From the NCBI GenBank assembly GCA_028066595.1, contig JALCBJ010000040.1, positions 1 to 59,763 of the forward strand: a stretch of 59,763 nucleotides of DNA. Direction: 5' to 3'. Both the position numbers and the translations under genes were made by a program. Positions 28,519 to 39,100 of the stretch are shown here, piece by piece. Positions within the stretch are counted from its first letter, which is position 1, and every line of letters starts with the position of its first letter. The notes below the pieces were generated by a model. The model searched no databases, was not told the origin of the DNA, and saw only the letters and a program-made list of their open reading frames with translations. The stretch comes from Thermoanaerobaculia bacterium (GTDB lineage: Bacteria > Acidobacteriota > Thermoanaerobaculia > Multivoradales > J023).

Positions 28519-28983
28519 TCAATCGGTCCTCGTCGCGGCCTTGCTGATGATCTTCCATTCTCCCTGAATCCTCTTCAGCAAGAAGAGATCTATATACCGA
28601 GCATCGTTGGTCTCGGAGCTGATCTCCGCCTTCGCTGTCGCGATGTCGTTGGAGCGTTCTATGGAAAGGATCTTGCCAACCCTGCCATTCGATTTGCCCT
28701 TCTCCCCATCAGCGAAGAAGCCGAGGTACTCGCCGATTGGCAGGATCCAGATCTCTCGCTCGGGATGCGACAGAAAGAGCCTCGCGTCGTCGTAGAACGC
28801 GGATTGGATGAGCTCGGTATCGTTGAAGGTCGTGCCGTCTAGGTAGTTCTGGATGGCTGCGCGGATCCCACGATCGTCAGGATCGGTCTCTGTCTTTGGA
28901 ACGCCCTTCTCGGCGGCGACCAAACCGGTCGAGAAGAACAAGGCAACGAGAAGAATTCCCGAGCGGATCGTATGGCGTTTCAT
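28519..28983 (-). CDS. Exported NTF2-like (lumazine-binding/SnoaL-type) protein
   Basis: An upstream in-frame start at 29040 exists, but the ATG at 28983 has GAGGAG in front and begins a clean signal peptide of about 24 residues ending near GLVAA. The 154-aa product has an NTF2-fold pattern: helices IRAAIQNYLDG and LIQSAFYDDARL, then strands ending in DLFLLKRIQGEWKIISKA, as in Lumazine_bd_2 proteins. The fold forms a small cavity for hydrophobic ligands or subunit contacts; no catalytic residues can be assigned. It lies about 150 bp after pheA on the same strand and is expected in the periplasm. Confidence 0.75.
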   Translation of the reverse strand: MKRHTIRSGILLVALFFSTGLVAAEKGVPKTETDPDDRGIRAAIQNYLDGTTFNDTELIQSAFYDDARLFLSHPEREIWILPIGEYLGFFADGEKGKSNGRVGKILSIERSNDIATAKAEISSETNDARYIDLFLLKRIQGEWKIISKAATRTD

Positions 28984-29129
28984 GGCGTTGAAGACTCCTC
29001 TTCGAGTTGGTGGATCCTCAACTACGCACCCGGTCACCAAGGGTTGCCCCAGGACCAGTTGCCTCCTACGGCGCGAGGCCGCCTACTGGTCTCCGCTGAC
29101 AGCGAGCGACGAGGCGATGTTCGGCGCCG

Positions 29130-30353
29130 TCAATCGCTGGAATCGGCTCCGGCGGGGGCCGGCCGAGGATCGGAGCTCAAGGATCGAGCCTCCGTCGCCT
29201 TCGGATAGGTACCGAGGATACGTACCTCCGAGGCGATCCGACGGATCGCGTCGAGCGCCGACACCATCGCCGCCGAATCTGCATGAGCTTCCAGATCGAG
29301 ATAGAAGCGGTACTTCCATGCGTCGGTCTGGATCGGACGCGACTCCAGCTTGACCAGCTGAATGCCTCGCCTGCCGATCTCCGTCAGCACCTCACCCAAG
29401 GCTCCGGCGCTGTGGTCCAGGAACATGAGGAGTGAGGTCTTGCACGGCACGTCCGGCGGACATGGCGCAGCTTCGATGGCGATCTCCACGAACCGCGTCG
29501 CGTTGCCCGACTGCATCTGAATATTCTTCTGTAGCACTGCCAGACCGAAGAGCTTCGCCGCGGAGGCACTGGCGATGGCCGCCAAGGACGGATCGCCGGC
29601 TTCGCGCACTTTGTGGGCGGAGCCAGCTGTGTCGAATTCGGCCTTGCGTTCGGCCCACGGCAACGTCCGCAGGAATGCGTCGCACTGGGCCAGTGCCTGG
29701 GGATGGGAGAGGATCAACCGTAGCCCCTCGAGAGTGGCCCCCGGTAGACCGACCAGGCAGTGTTCGACCCAGCTGAACTCCTCCGCGTTGATGCACAGCC
29801 CGCCCTCCGCCAACTCGTCGTAGGTCTCGTTGATCGACCCAGCCGTGGAGTTTTCGATCGGCAGGACGGTCGCGTCCGCTTGGCCGGACCGAAGAGCGTT
29901 CACAGCTGCGTGCACGGTCGCAAAACCTGAGAGAAGAACGCCGCCCTTGCGGCCCGCATAGCGGCGCTGTGCGGTCAGATGGCTATACGAGCCTTCGACG
30001 CCCTGGTAAGCCACACGCAGCGGCACGCTATCGAGCGACCGCACGTGAGCTTGCTGGTGGGAGATAGACATCTCCATCAACCGGCGGTAGATGCGTTCCA
30101 CGCCATGGGCGTCGAGACCCAACTCCACGGCGAGACCGCGTACGCGCTGCAGCACGACTTCCTCACGCTGCTGGTCGCGAAACGGGTAGGCAGAGTGGAT
30201 TTTCGCCTGAGCCACGCGTTCGACAAGCTGCATACGTTGCTTGAGCTGGCTCAGCAGAGCGCGATCGATTTCCTCGATCTGCTCTCGGAGGTTCTGGAGC
30301 TCGGGTCCGGGATTCGTTCCCGGGGGCGGGCTGGAATCAGAGGTAGGGGACAT
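29130..30353 (-). CDS. pheA: Bifunctional chorismate mutase/prephenate dehydratase (P-protein)
   Basis: The protein has 407 aa. Residues about 20-100 are an AroQ chorismate mutase helix bundle (LREQIEEIDRALLSQL, FRDQQREEVVLQRV). About 112-290 is the prephenate dehydratase part with LPIENSTAGSI and the catalytic T-R-F signature in NATRFVE. About 300-380 is the ACT domain with the ESRP motif that binds phenylalanine for feedback inhibition. It converts chorismate to prephenate and then phenylpyruvate, the committed route to Phe, in the cytoplasm. The extra 26 Ser/Arg-rich residues at the C terminus have no clear role. The gene starts 24 nt after the truncated M20 gene and has only a weak ribosome site. 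Confidence 0.93.
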   Translation of the reverse strand: MSPTSDSSPPPGTNPGPELQNLREQIEEIDRALLSQLKQRMQLVERVAQAKIHSAYPFRDQQREEVVLQRVRGLAVELGLDAHGVERIYRRLMEMSISHQQAHVRSLDSVPLRVAYQGVEGSYSHLTAQRRYAGRKGGVLLSGFATVHAAVNALRSGQADATVLPIENSTAGSINETYDELAEGGLCINAEEFSWVEHCLVGLPGATLEGLRLILSHPQALAQCDAFLRTLPWAERKAEFDTAGSAHKVREAGDPSLAAIASASAAKLFGLAVLQKNIQMQSGNATRFVEIAIEAAPCPPDVPCKTSLLMFLDHSAGALGEVLTEIGRRGIQLVKLESRPIQTDAWKYRFYLDLEAHADSAAMVSALDAIRRIASEVRILGTYPKATEARSLSSDPRPAPAGADSSD

Positions 30354-30377
30354 GGCGGGGCATTATGACCAGATCTG

Positions 30378-31084
30378 CTACCGACCGAGCAACTCCAGCA
30401 CCGCGACCGTCATGGCGTGGGTTCCTACGGTGACCGAAGGCTCCGGCTCGATCTTGAACCGAGGCGAATGGTGCGACGGCACCGGTGGACCACCGGCTTC
30501 CTCCGCATCGAGATCGGATTGGGCCGTACCGCCTACGGCGAAGTAGCAGCCTCCAACATGGCCTTGGCGCCTCCGATGCGCTCCTCCGCCGGCTGGCCGA
30601 TGAACATCACCGTACCGTTCCAAGAGTCCTTTCGTTCCACCAGGCGCCGTGCGGTACCTACCAACGACGTCATGTGCACGTCGTGGCCGCAAGCGTGCAT
30701 CACCGGTACTTCCTCTCCTGTGATGTCCACCTGCCGAGCGGTCGACGCATACTCGAGACCCGACTGCTCCGCCACGGGCAAACCGTCCATATCGGCCCGC
30801 ACCATCACCAACGGCCCTTCTCCGTTGCGCAACATGCCGACGATTCCGGTGCCGCCCACGCCTTCGGTCACCTCGATGCCGACTCCCCTCAACTCTTCCG
30901 CCAGTCGCGCCGCGGTCTTGGTCTCCCTGAAGGAAAGCTCAGGATTCCGGTGGAAGTGGACGAACAGATCCTCGAGGTGCGATTCATAGTCGGCAGCGAT
31001 GGCGTCAGCGAGATCGTCGGCCTGGGCGGGCCCAGCGGCCAAAAGCACGAACACGAGCGCGAGGGGGAGCCGTCGGAAGGTCAT
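30378..31084 (-). pseudogene. Truncated M20-family amidohydrolase (internal deletion)
   Basis: The first 183 codons read as the start of an exported M20D amidohydrolase. They give a signal peptide, VRADMDGLPV, MHACGHDVHM with metal ligands, and PAEERIGGAKAMLEA with the general base and metal Glu. At about 30545 the sequence jumps into another frame that reads as the extreme C terminus of the same family: YFAVGG, then P-P-V-P-S-H-H-S-P and AMTVAVLELLG. About 200 residues of a normal 430-440-aa enzyme are absent, including the dimerisation domain. The upstream part stops at a TAG just after the junction. The product should be inactive. It lies between nadE and pheA on the same strand. An assembly collapse is possible. 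Confidence 0.78.
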
Positions 31085-31201
31085 GTCATCTCCGAGGAAA
31101 CGTTGGCAAGTACGGGTGTCTAGGTCGGATGATATCCGGCGTTCCGTGCCTCAGAGTTCAGCCCCGAACCGGCCGACCCTCGGATTCGTCGGACGGAGTC
31201 C

Positions 31202-33199
31202 TCAGGTTTCCGCCTCCACGCGACGCCACATTTCTTCGAGCTCCACGTCATAGCCTCCGGACAAGATCGGAAAGCGGCACCACGTCTTGGGATCGAGGTT
31301 CTCGTCGTCGACGTGGAACGACGGTGCATAGCGTTCGCGCTTCCACTGGTTGCGACACCAGAGGCGAAAGAAGCGTTCGATCCAGGTGGCCAGTTGACGG
31401 GGTCCGTAGTCAGGAAAGGCCGCACGCATGGTGCGATAAACCTCGACCGGCACCTTCTTGTCGCCGATCGCTTGCCGCTCGATGGCGTCTAGGAGGTCGT
31501 AGGGCATGAGGTCGGCCTCGTCGGTCTGATCCGCCGAGCTGGGTCGCAGCTCGGCGGTGGGCTCGAGGCGATTGACCGCCGCGAGAGCGCCGACCGGCTC
31601 CAGCCCTCGGGGGCCCTCGACCTCCATCCAACGCAGCCACCGCCGAAGGAAGGCCTTGTCGATGCCGGCGATCGGGCTCAGTCCGCCGGCCGTATCGCCG
31701 TCCATCGTGGCGTAGCCCACGGCCGCTTCGGAGCGATTGGAGGTCGAGAGGAGCAACGCACCCCGAAGGTTGGCGAGCATCCAGACACTCGGGGCTCGGA
31801 CTCGCGCCTGGATGTTCTGCAGAGCGAGATCATCACCTTCCCAGGTGAGCTCTCGTCCGATCGCATCCTCGACCAGCCGCGTGTAGCCGGCGACCAGAGG
31901 ATCGACGTCGAGCACCATGAACTCGGCACCGATGCCCTCCGCTACCTGCCGCGCGGCGCTCTCGGTGGTCTCCGAGCTGTTTCGCGTGGCCTGGTAGACG
32001 CAAAGCAAGAGTCGCCGCACGAGATCCGCGGCCGAGTCGACGGTAGACAGGTCCATGTGGTCGAGCCGGGCCTTCACCGCTTCCAGGCCCAGGTCCTGGA
32101 CCACGAGGTGCACCATGGTGGCGCACAACACACTGGTGGCCGCCGAGTCGGCGCCGCCGGACAACGACACGACGAAGCCTCGCGACCGGCTCTTGCGCAG
32201 GTAGTCGAAGAGAGCCAATGCCGTGGCGCGCGTGAATTCCTCTTCCTTGCCTCCGACGTGGGCAAGGTCCCGAGGCGCCGTCGTATCGTGCTGCGTCTCG
32301 GGATCCAGATCTGGAAAGTGAAAGCCCCGAGCTACTACGCGTTCACCGGGATGCGGTTCGAGATCCGGAATGAAGGACCCCGTCCTCACCTGACGCATGC
32401 GGGTCTTGTCGACGTCGATGACGGCGTCGATCAACTCGACTTGGCCGTATCCGAAGCGGCGGCCTTCGGCGAGCAACACGCCGTCGGAAGCGATCATGGC
32501 GCCGCCATCGAAGATCATCCGTCCCGCTGCATTGCCCAGGAGGTTCGAGTAGATATAGCTGACCCCGAAGGCCCGCGAGCCCTCGAGCACGAACCTCCGC
32601 CGGATCTCGTGTTTGCCAAAGGCGAAATGACTTGCACTCGGGTTCAGGATGACGTCGACGCCGCGGGCCGCCAGGGCAGAGCCGGGTCGCTTGAAGGTCC
32701 AGGCTTCCTCGCAAATCTCGAGACCGAGATTGACACCGTCGCACCGGAAGAACAGGTCGCCGATGGGATAGCCCTTGCCGCCCACGTCTACCTCGCCCAG
32801 CCGCCGTTCGGGCCACGGTTTGAACCAGCGCGGCTCGTAGTAGAGACCATCGCCCGCGAGGTAGCGCTTGGCGACAAAACCCAGCACCTCACCGCCGGCA
32901 AGGACGGCGACACAGTTGAACAGTGCCTTGCGGTACTGGATCGGAAGACCCAGGGCCACCACCATCCCACGTGTCTCATCGGCGATTGCGAAGAGCTGCT
33001 CGAGGCTCTTCTCCTGGACGCCCGGGCTCTGATACGCATCATCGCAGCCATAGCCTGGAATGCACAATTCAGGCAAAGACAGTAGCGTGACGTCCCGAGC
33101 ACGACTCTCGGCGATCGCCTGCGAGATGTTGCGCCGATTCTGGCGCCAGTCGAGCGGAGTCTGGTTGAGAACGGCTGTACCGACGCGAATCAGCTTCAT
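31202..33199 (-). CDS. nadE: Glutamine-dependent NAD+ synthetase
   Basis: The ATG at 33199 is chosen over an upstream start at 33238 because GGAGAG lies five bases before it. The 665-aa protein has an N-terminal nitrilase-type glutaminase with the triad Glu44 (LPELCIPGY), Lys111 (AKRYLAGDG) and Cys163 (LEICEEAW). Its C-terminal synthetase has the PP-loop SGGADS at 347-352. It makes NAD+ from nicotinate adenine dinucleotide, ATP and glutamine; the glutaminase delivers ammonia through an internal tunnel. Length and order match the two-domain NadE class. It lies 94 bp after the S10 carboxypeptidase gene on the same strand. Confidence 0.94.
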   Translation of the reverse strand: MKLIRVGTAVLNQTPLDWRQNRRNISQAIAESRARDVTLLSLPELCIPGYGCDDAYQSPGVQEKSLEQLFAIADETRGMVVALGLPIQYRKALFNCVAVLAGGEVLGFVAKRYLAGDGLYYEPRWFKPWPERRLGEVDVGGKGYPIGDLFFRCDGVNLGLEICEEAWTFKRPGSALAARGVDVILNPSASHFAFGKHEIRRRFVLEGSRAFGVSYIYSNLLGNAAGRMIFDGGAMIASDGVLLAEGRRFGYGQVELIDAVIDVDKTRMRQVRTGSFIPDLEPHPGERVVARGFHFPDLDPETQHDTTAPRDLAHVGGKEEEFTRATALALFDYLRKSRSRGFVVSLSGGADSAATSVLCATMVHLVVQDLGLEAVKARLDHMDLSTVDSAADLVRRLLLCVYQATRNSSETTESAARQVAEGIGAEFMVLDVDPLVAGYTRLVEDAIGRELTWEGDDLALQNIQARVRAPSVWMLANLRGALLLSTSNRSEAAVGYATMDGDTAGGLSPIAGIDKAFLRRWLRWMEVEGPRGLEPVGALAAVNRLEPTAELRPSSADQTDEADLMPYDLLDAIERQAIGDKKVPVEVYRTMRAAFPDYGPRQLATWIERFFRLWCRNQWKRERYAPSFHVDDENLDPKTWCRFPILSGGYDVELEEMWRRVEAET

Positions 33200-33293
33200 G
33201 ATCTCTCCACGGCCGAATCGGATGCCGCCAACGGCCACCGGCCGGGGAAGAGTTTATCGGCGTGCGTCCAGTCCCGCCGATCTGATCCGATCC

Positions 33294-34874
33294 TCAGCGT
33301 CCCGGCATCGGCCCGGGCGTCGTGGCTTCGTCGATCAGTTTCAGGAAATCACGCCGGAACTTGGCGTGATCGGCCCGGCGAACGTACATCATGTGTCCCG
33401 ACTCGTAGTACTCCACCCAGATGTTGTCGCGCAGCTCTGGTGCCAGTTGCATGTGCTCCACCGTGTAATCGGTAGCGAAATATGGCGTCGCCAGGTCGTA
33501 GTAGCCGCTCATGACCAAGACCTTCAGGTACGGATTGACGTGCATGGCACTCCGTAGGGTCTCGGCGTAGTTGGCATAGGCATTGGTGTTGTAGCCCTGC
33601 GTGCGGTCCTTCTCGTGGTAGTTCCACGGTCGGATCCGGCCACCGGCCGACTGACGGAACACATCGTCTGACGAGTAGCCCAGCTCGCGCCGCAGATAGT
33701 CCTTGAGAAGGGCGACATACCAACCGCTGGCCACGGGAAAAAACGGATCGAATTCGAAACGCTCCCCCGCGGCGTCGAGGTCGCGGCCCGTGTAGCGGCT
33801 GTCGAGCCGACCTACCGTCAGCTCACGATCCCGCAGGACTTCCTTCGCGTAGCGGAAAATCTCGGGACGAAGATGAGTCGCTTCCACATAGTCGGTCGAC
33901 AGACCCGTCAGCTCCGCCAGCCGGGATGCCAGCGCCTGCCGCCGCTCATCGGGCAGCCGCTCGCCGAGCAACAAGGCGGGCCCATATTCGGTCAGGGCAA
34001 AGTCTTCCGCCTCGCGGAGAGCGCCCTCCAAGCTCTCGAAACGTCCCGGCAGCTTGCCGTGAAACCAAGCCGTGGCGGTCATGGTGGGCAGGATCAGAAC
34101 GTGGGGAAGATCGTTGCCCACGTTGAAGACCTTGGTCTGCCAGTTCAATACCGACGAGATGAGGTTGATGCCGTTCAGGAAGATGCCGTGGCGCCCTTGG
34201 AGAAACTCGGCAAGCCCTGCCGCCCGGGTCGTGCCATAGCTTTCCCCAGCGATGAACTTGGGAGACGAAAGCCGATCGTTGCGAGCCAGCCAGAGACGGA
34301 TGAACTCGGCGACGTGGGCCACATCGTCGCTGTAGCCGGTGAAGCTCGCCGCTTCCTCGCCCTCCGGGGCCGGTAGCGGGCGGCTCCAGCCTGTCTCCAC
34401 CGGATCGATGAAGACGAGATCGGTGGCGTCGAGGAGTGAATATTCGTTGTTCACCAACCTGCCAGGCGGCGGCCCGGTCGGCCACCCTTCGTCGTCCAAG
34501 AGAACTTTCTTCGGACCGAAGGCACCCAAGTGCACCCAAACCGACGCAGAGCCGGGCCCGCCGTTGAAAGCGAACGTCACCGGCCGATCGACTCGTGACT
34601 CGACGTCGTCGCGCAAGTACTCCACATACACCATTTTGGCGACGGGATTCCGTTCCTCGTCCCGCAGGATGAGGTCGCCGACGGTCGCCGAATAGGGAAT
34701 GGGCTCGCCGCCGATGGTCACGACCCCGCGGGTCGTCGACCGTTGCTCCTTCAACTCTTCTGGCGTCGGCTTTGCGGGCACCTCGTCAGCGGGGGTCTCG
34801 TCGGTGGCCAGCAGTGATTGGGATCCCAGAACGAGTCCGGCGAGAAGAACGGCTGTGCGAATGGTTCGCTGCAT
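33294..34874 (-). CDS. Exported serine carboxypeptidase (peptidase family S10)
   Basis: The frame runs up to 35336, but most of that extension is antisense-like and lies over the GT2 gene. The ATG at 34874 follows GAGG by seven bases and starts a signal peptide of about 24 residues. The 526-aa enzyme has the S10 oxyanion segment FNGGPGSAS, nucleophile Ser212 in GESYGTTRA, Asp460 in YYDLATPYF and His494 in ESGHMMY. It would cleave C-terminal residues from peptides in the periplasm or medium. Bacterial S10 proteins of this type are common in Acidobacteriota and Xanthomonadales. The gene is likely monocistronic or co-transcribed with nadE. Confidence 0.9.
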   Translation of the reverse strand: MQRTIRTAVLLAGLVLGSQSLLATDETPADEVPAKPTPEELKEQRSTTRGVVTIGGEPIPYSATVGDLILRDEERNPVAKMVYVEYLRDDVESRVDRPVTFAFNGGPGSASVWVHLGAFGPKKVLLDDEGWPTGPPPGRLVNNEYSLLDATDLVFIDPVETGWSRPLPAPEGEEAASFTGYSDDVAHVAEFIRLWLARNDRLSSPKFIAGESYGTTRAAGLAEFLQGRHGIFLNGINLISSVLNWQTKVFNVGNDLPHVLILPTMTATAWFHGKLPGRFESLEGALREAEDFALTEYGPALLLGERLPDERRQALASRLAELTGLSTDYVEATHLRPEIFRYAKEVLRDRELTVGRLDSRYTGRDLDAAGERFEFDPFFPVASGWYVALLKDYLRRELGYSSDDVFRQSAGGRIRPWNYHEKDRTQGYNTNAYANYAETLRSAMHVNPYLKVLVMSGYYDLATPYFATDYTVEHMQLAPELRDNIWVEYYESGHMMYVRRADHAKFRRDFLKLIDEATTPGPMPGR

Positions 34875-35043
34875 CAGATACCTCGACACTGGTTGCTGCG
34901 TTTGGTGTACGGCGGATCTTACCGGCAGCTGGGCCACGCTCCGCACCGAGCCTTCGACCTCACGAGCAGTGGTTGTAGACCTGCTCCACGGGAGCGACGA
35001 GCTCGTCGTCCACGAGATCCGACGTTCCCCGACGGTCGCGACG

Positions 35044-35919
35044 TCAGGTTCGCTGGGTCCAGTACTCCGCCATCGCTTCGAGCTCCGCCGCCTCGGCATG
35101 TCGGCCTCTCTTTCGCGCGCCCGGGCAATAGACCCGCAGCTTCTCTCGCAGCAACCGCAGGGTCTCCCGCCGTTCTTCACCAAGCAGGAGTCGGTGACAC
35201 TCGTCGTCTTCGAGCAGTTTGACGAGCGCACGGATGCGGTAGCGATCGAGCGCTGGCTGATTCGACAGCTGGTCGTCGTGGCCTCCGTGCTTGATGACAA
35301 GCTTCTCGTCGACATAGGCGACGTCTCGGCGGGCACAGAGCCGAAGCCAGAGATCGTAGTCCTCGCAGGCCGGCAGCGACTCGTCGAAGCCGCCCAGGCT
35401 CTCGAACAGGTCCCGACGCAGCAGTGCAGCCGAGGGTGAGATGCAGCATCGTGGCAAGCAATGAACGAAGATCCGGCCGCCGCGCTTCTGGTGGTAGAGC
35501 TTCGGATTCACCCGAACACCACGACGAATCCAGATCTCGTCCGAATGAACCAGCAGCAGCCCACTGCGCCGTGCCTCCGCCACCTGCCGTTCCAGCTTGG
35601 TGGGTTGCCAAAGGTCGTCCGAGTCTAGAAACGCGATCCAACGTCCGCTGGCTACTGCGACTCCTCTGTTCCGCGCCGCGCTGACGCCTGCACGCTCTGT
35701 CTCGACGACCCGCAACCTGACATCCTCGACCCGCGCCAATCTCGACAACGTGTCGTCGGTGGAGCCGTCGTCCACCACGATCACTTCCCTGGGAGAAGAG
35801 GTCTGCTGGAGCACCGACTCGACGGCCCCGATCAACCGATCGCCCCGATTCCACGTCGGGATGACGACGGAAACGTCGGCCGCGGAAACCGCCGAGGTCG
35901 TCGAGCTCACGTAGCGCAT
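35044..35919 (-). CDS. GT2-family glycosyltransferase
   Basis: I take the ATG at 35919 (291 aa), close before the conserved core; the frame stays open to 36066 but that part has no family sequence. The GT-A core shows VSVVIPTWNRGDRL, VIVVDDGSTDDT, the SAARNRG block, the D-S-D metal motif in FLDSDDLW, and a C-terminal CEDYDLWLRL acceptor/base motif. It should transfer a sugar from an NDP donor in the cytoplasm. It stands apart from the large glycan operon and diverges from the BNR propeller gene over about 220 bp. No strong ribosome site marks its start. Its substrate is unknown. Confidence 0.82.
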   Translation of the reverse strand: MRYVSSTTSAVSAADVSVVIPTWNRGDRLIGAVESVLQQTSSPREVIVVDDGSTDDTLSRLARVEDVRLRVVETERAGVSAARNRGVAVASGRWIAFLDSDDLWQPTKLERQVAEARRSGLLLVHSDEIWIRRGVRVNPKLYHQKRGGRIFVHCLPRCCISPSAALLRRDLFESLGGFDESLPACEDYDLWLRLCARRDVAYVDEKLVIKHGGHDDQLSNQPALDRYRIRALVKLLEDDECHRLLLGEERRETLRLLREKLRVYCPGARKRGRHAEAAELEAMAEYWTQRT

Positions 35920-36138
35920 ACACGCCATACGGCGGCCGACATCACATCGGAGAAGGCGGGAGGCTCCGTCATGGGGTACTGTGAATCTGATCCAATCGCA
36001 GTTCCTTGATCGTCCTTCATTGCTCAGGCCGAAGCTGTCGGCATCAGAAAAGGCTGACACGACCATCGCGCAGTTTCAACCTGCGCGGATATGATCGTCG
36101 TTCACGACCCGCAAACCTCACGACCTGGAGTCTCGTTC

Positions 36139-39100
36139 ATGATCCGTCCGAGCCACCTCGGCCCCCGCTCCGTTCTCATCGCAGTTGTCTTGCTCCTGTT
36201 TGCCCTCGCCGCCCCCTCTTTGGCCAAGAAGAAAGACGAAACGAAGGAGGAAGAACCGGACAGCAAGCTCGCATCGTCAACATTCCAGGGGCTGGCACTA
36301 CGTAACCTCGGCCCGGCTTTGATGTCGGGACGCATCGCTGACCTGGCCATCGATCCGCGGGATCGAAGCACCTGGTACGTAGCCGTAGGTTCGGGCGGTG
36401 TCTGGAAAACCGTGAACGCCGGCACGACCTGGACTCCCATCTTCGACGACCAGGGTGCCTATTCCATCGGTGACGTCACGGTAGACCCCAGCTCGCCCGA
36501 TACCGTCTGGGTGGGCACGGGGGAAAACGTCGGTGGTCGCCACGTGGCCTACGGCGATGGTGTTTACAAAAGCATCGATGGCGGCAAGTCCTGGAAGAAC
36601 ATGGGGCTGGGAGAGTCGAATCACATCGGCAATATCGTCGTTCATCCAGAGGACTCGAACATCGTCTACGTCGCGGCCCAGGGTCCGTTGTGGTCCGGAG
36701 GTGGTGATCGGGGCCTGTTCAAGACGACCGATGGCGGCGACACCTGGACCGAGCTACTGGGCGAGGACGTGCTGATCAACGAGTACACCGGCGCCAATGA
36801 GGTCCACATGGATCCTCGGGATCCGGAGGTGCTCTACGTGGCGACACATCAGCGCTTCCGAAACGTCGCGGCGCTGATCAACGCCGGACCGGGATCAGGA
36901 ATCTACAAATCCATCGACGGAGGCGAGAACTGGACCCAGCTCACGACCGGCCTGCCAAAGAAAGACAAGGGCAAGATCGGCATGGCCATCTCCCCTATCA
37001 ATCCGGACGTGGTCTACGCCACCATCGAGCTCGAGAATCGAACCGGAGGATTCTGGCGTTCGGAAGACGGAGGGGGTTCGTGGGAGAAGCGTAGCGACCA
37101 CCTATCCGGCGGGACGGGACCTCATTACTACCAAGAGATCTTCGCGGATCCGCACCGCTTCGACCGGGTCTATCAGATGGATCCATCCATCCATTTCACC
37201 CGCGACGGCGGCAAGACTTTCGAGCGCCTGTCCGAGGACCACAAGCACGGCGATAGCCACGCGATGGCCTTCGATCCCGACGATCCCGATTGGCTGCTGG
37301 TCGGTTCCGACGGCGGCCTCTACCAAAGCTGGGATCTCGGCGCCAACTGGAGCTTCTTCGCCAACTTACCGGTGACCCAGTTCTACAAAGTGGCAGTAGA
37401 TACCAGGAAGCCCTTCTACAACATCTACGGCGGTACTCAGGACAACAACACGCAGGGCGGACCGTCGCAGACCCTCAACGTCAACGGTATCCGCAACAGC
37501 GACTGGTTCATCACCCTCTTCGGCGATGGCCATCAACCTGCGACGGATCCCTCGAATCCCGACATCGTCTACAGCGAGTGGCAACAAGGCAACCTGGTGC
37601 GTTACGACCACAGCACGGGAGAGATGATCTACATCCAGCCACAGCCAGCGCCAGGCGAGCCAGCCGATCGCTGGAACTGGGACTCGCCGATCCTGGTCAG
37701 CACACACGATCCCGCGACGCTCTACTTCGCAAGCCAACGCGTGTGGCGCAGCGACGATCGCGGCGATTCCTGGCGCGCGATCTCCGAAGATCTGACCCGC
37801 GGCGAAGACCGCTTGGCACTTCCGATGATGGGCCGGGTCTGGTCGTACAACTCGGCTTGGGACCTGTGGGCCATGTCGTACTACGGCACGATCACGTCGA
37901 TCACACAGTCGCCGCTGGACGAGAATCTGTTGTACATCGGCACCGACGACGGGTTGATCCAGGTGACGGAAGACGGTGGCCAGACTTGGCGCCGGGCTGG
38001 CGAACTGCCCGGTGTTCCGGATCGTGGTTTCGTCAACGACATCAAGGCTGATCTCCACGATGGCGACACGGTCTACGTAGCTCTCGACGACCACAAGTCC
38101 GGTGACTTCCGGCCGTTCCTTTTGAAGTCCACCGATCGCGGCCGTACTTGGACGTCGATCGCCGGCGATCCCGATGACGGCGGACTTCCGGATCGCCACC
38201 TGGTCTGGCGCGTCGTGCAGGACCACGAGGAGCCATCCTTGTTGTTCGCCGGCACGGAGTTCGGCATCTTCTTCTCGCCAACGGGCGGAGACACGTGGAT
38301 CGAGCTGGCGGGCGGCGTGCCCCAGATCTCCTTCCGCGACCTGGCGATCCACCGCGGTGAGGACGATTTGGTGGGCGCCAGCTTCGGACGGGGCTTCTTC
38401 GTCCTCGACGACTACTCTCCGCTACGCGCCCTGGCGTCGGCCGACGACCCGGAGGCGCTGCTGAACGAGGAGGCCCGCCTATTCGACGTCGCCGATGCGT
38501 TGTGGTATCTCCAGCGCAGGCCGCTGGGTCGGGGTGAGAAAGCGACCCAGGGTGCGGGCTTCTTCGTCGCACCCAATCCGCCTTTCGGCGCAGTCTTCAC
38601 CTACCACTTGGCCGAAGGCTATGAGACGTTGGAAGACAAGCGACGATCGGAGGAGAAGAAAATCGCCAAGGACGGAGGCGATACTCCGTACCCGGGCTGG
38701 GAGGCACTGCGGGCGGAGGACCAGGAAGAGTCACCAACCGTGCTGCTCACGGTTCGAGACGCAGAAGGCAACGTCGTTCGGCACCTAAAGGGTCCGGCCA
38801 ACGCAGGATTCCACCGCGTCGCCTGGGATCTGCGCTTTCCATCCACGCAGGCGTGGTCACCGCGGCGGGGCGATCGCTTCTTCGAGCCACAGGGACCGCT
38901 GGCGGCTCCCGGAACCTACTCCGTGACGCTGGCAAAGCGCGTCGGCGGAGAAACCTCCCCGCTAGGCGATGCCAGGAGTTTCGAGGTGCGACCGCTGGGC
39001 GAACCCGCCATCCCGCGGCAGGACCCTGCGGCCACGGAGGCGTTCATCCGGGAGGTCGCCGGGCTAGAACGCGCCGTTTCCGGCGCCAACGCCGCCCTGC

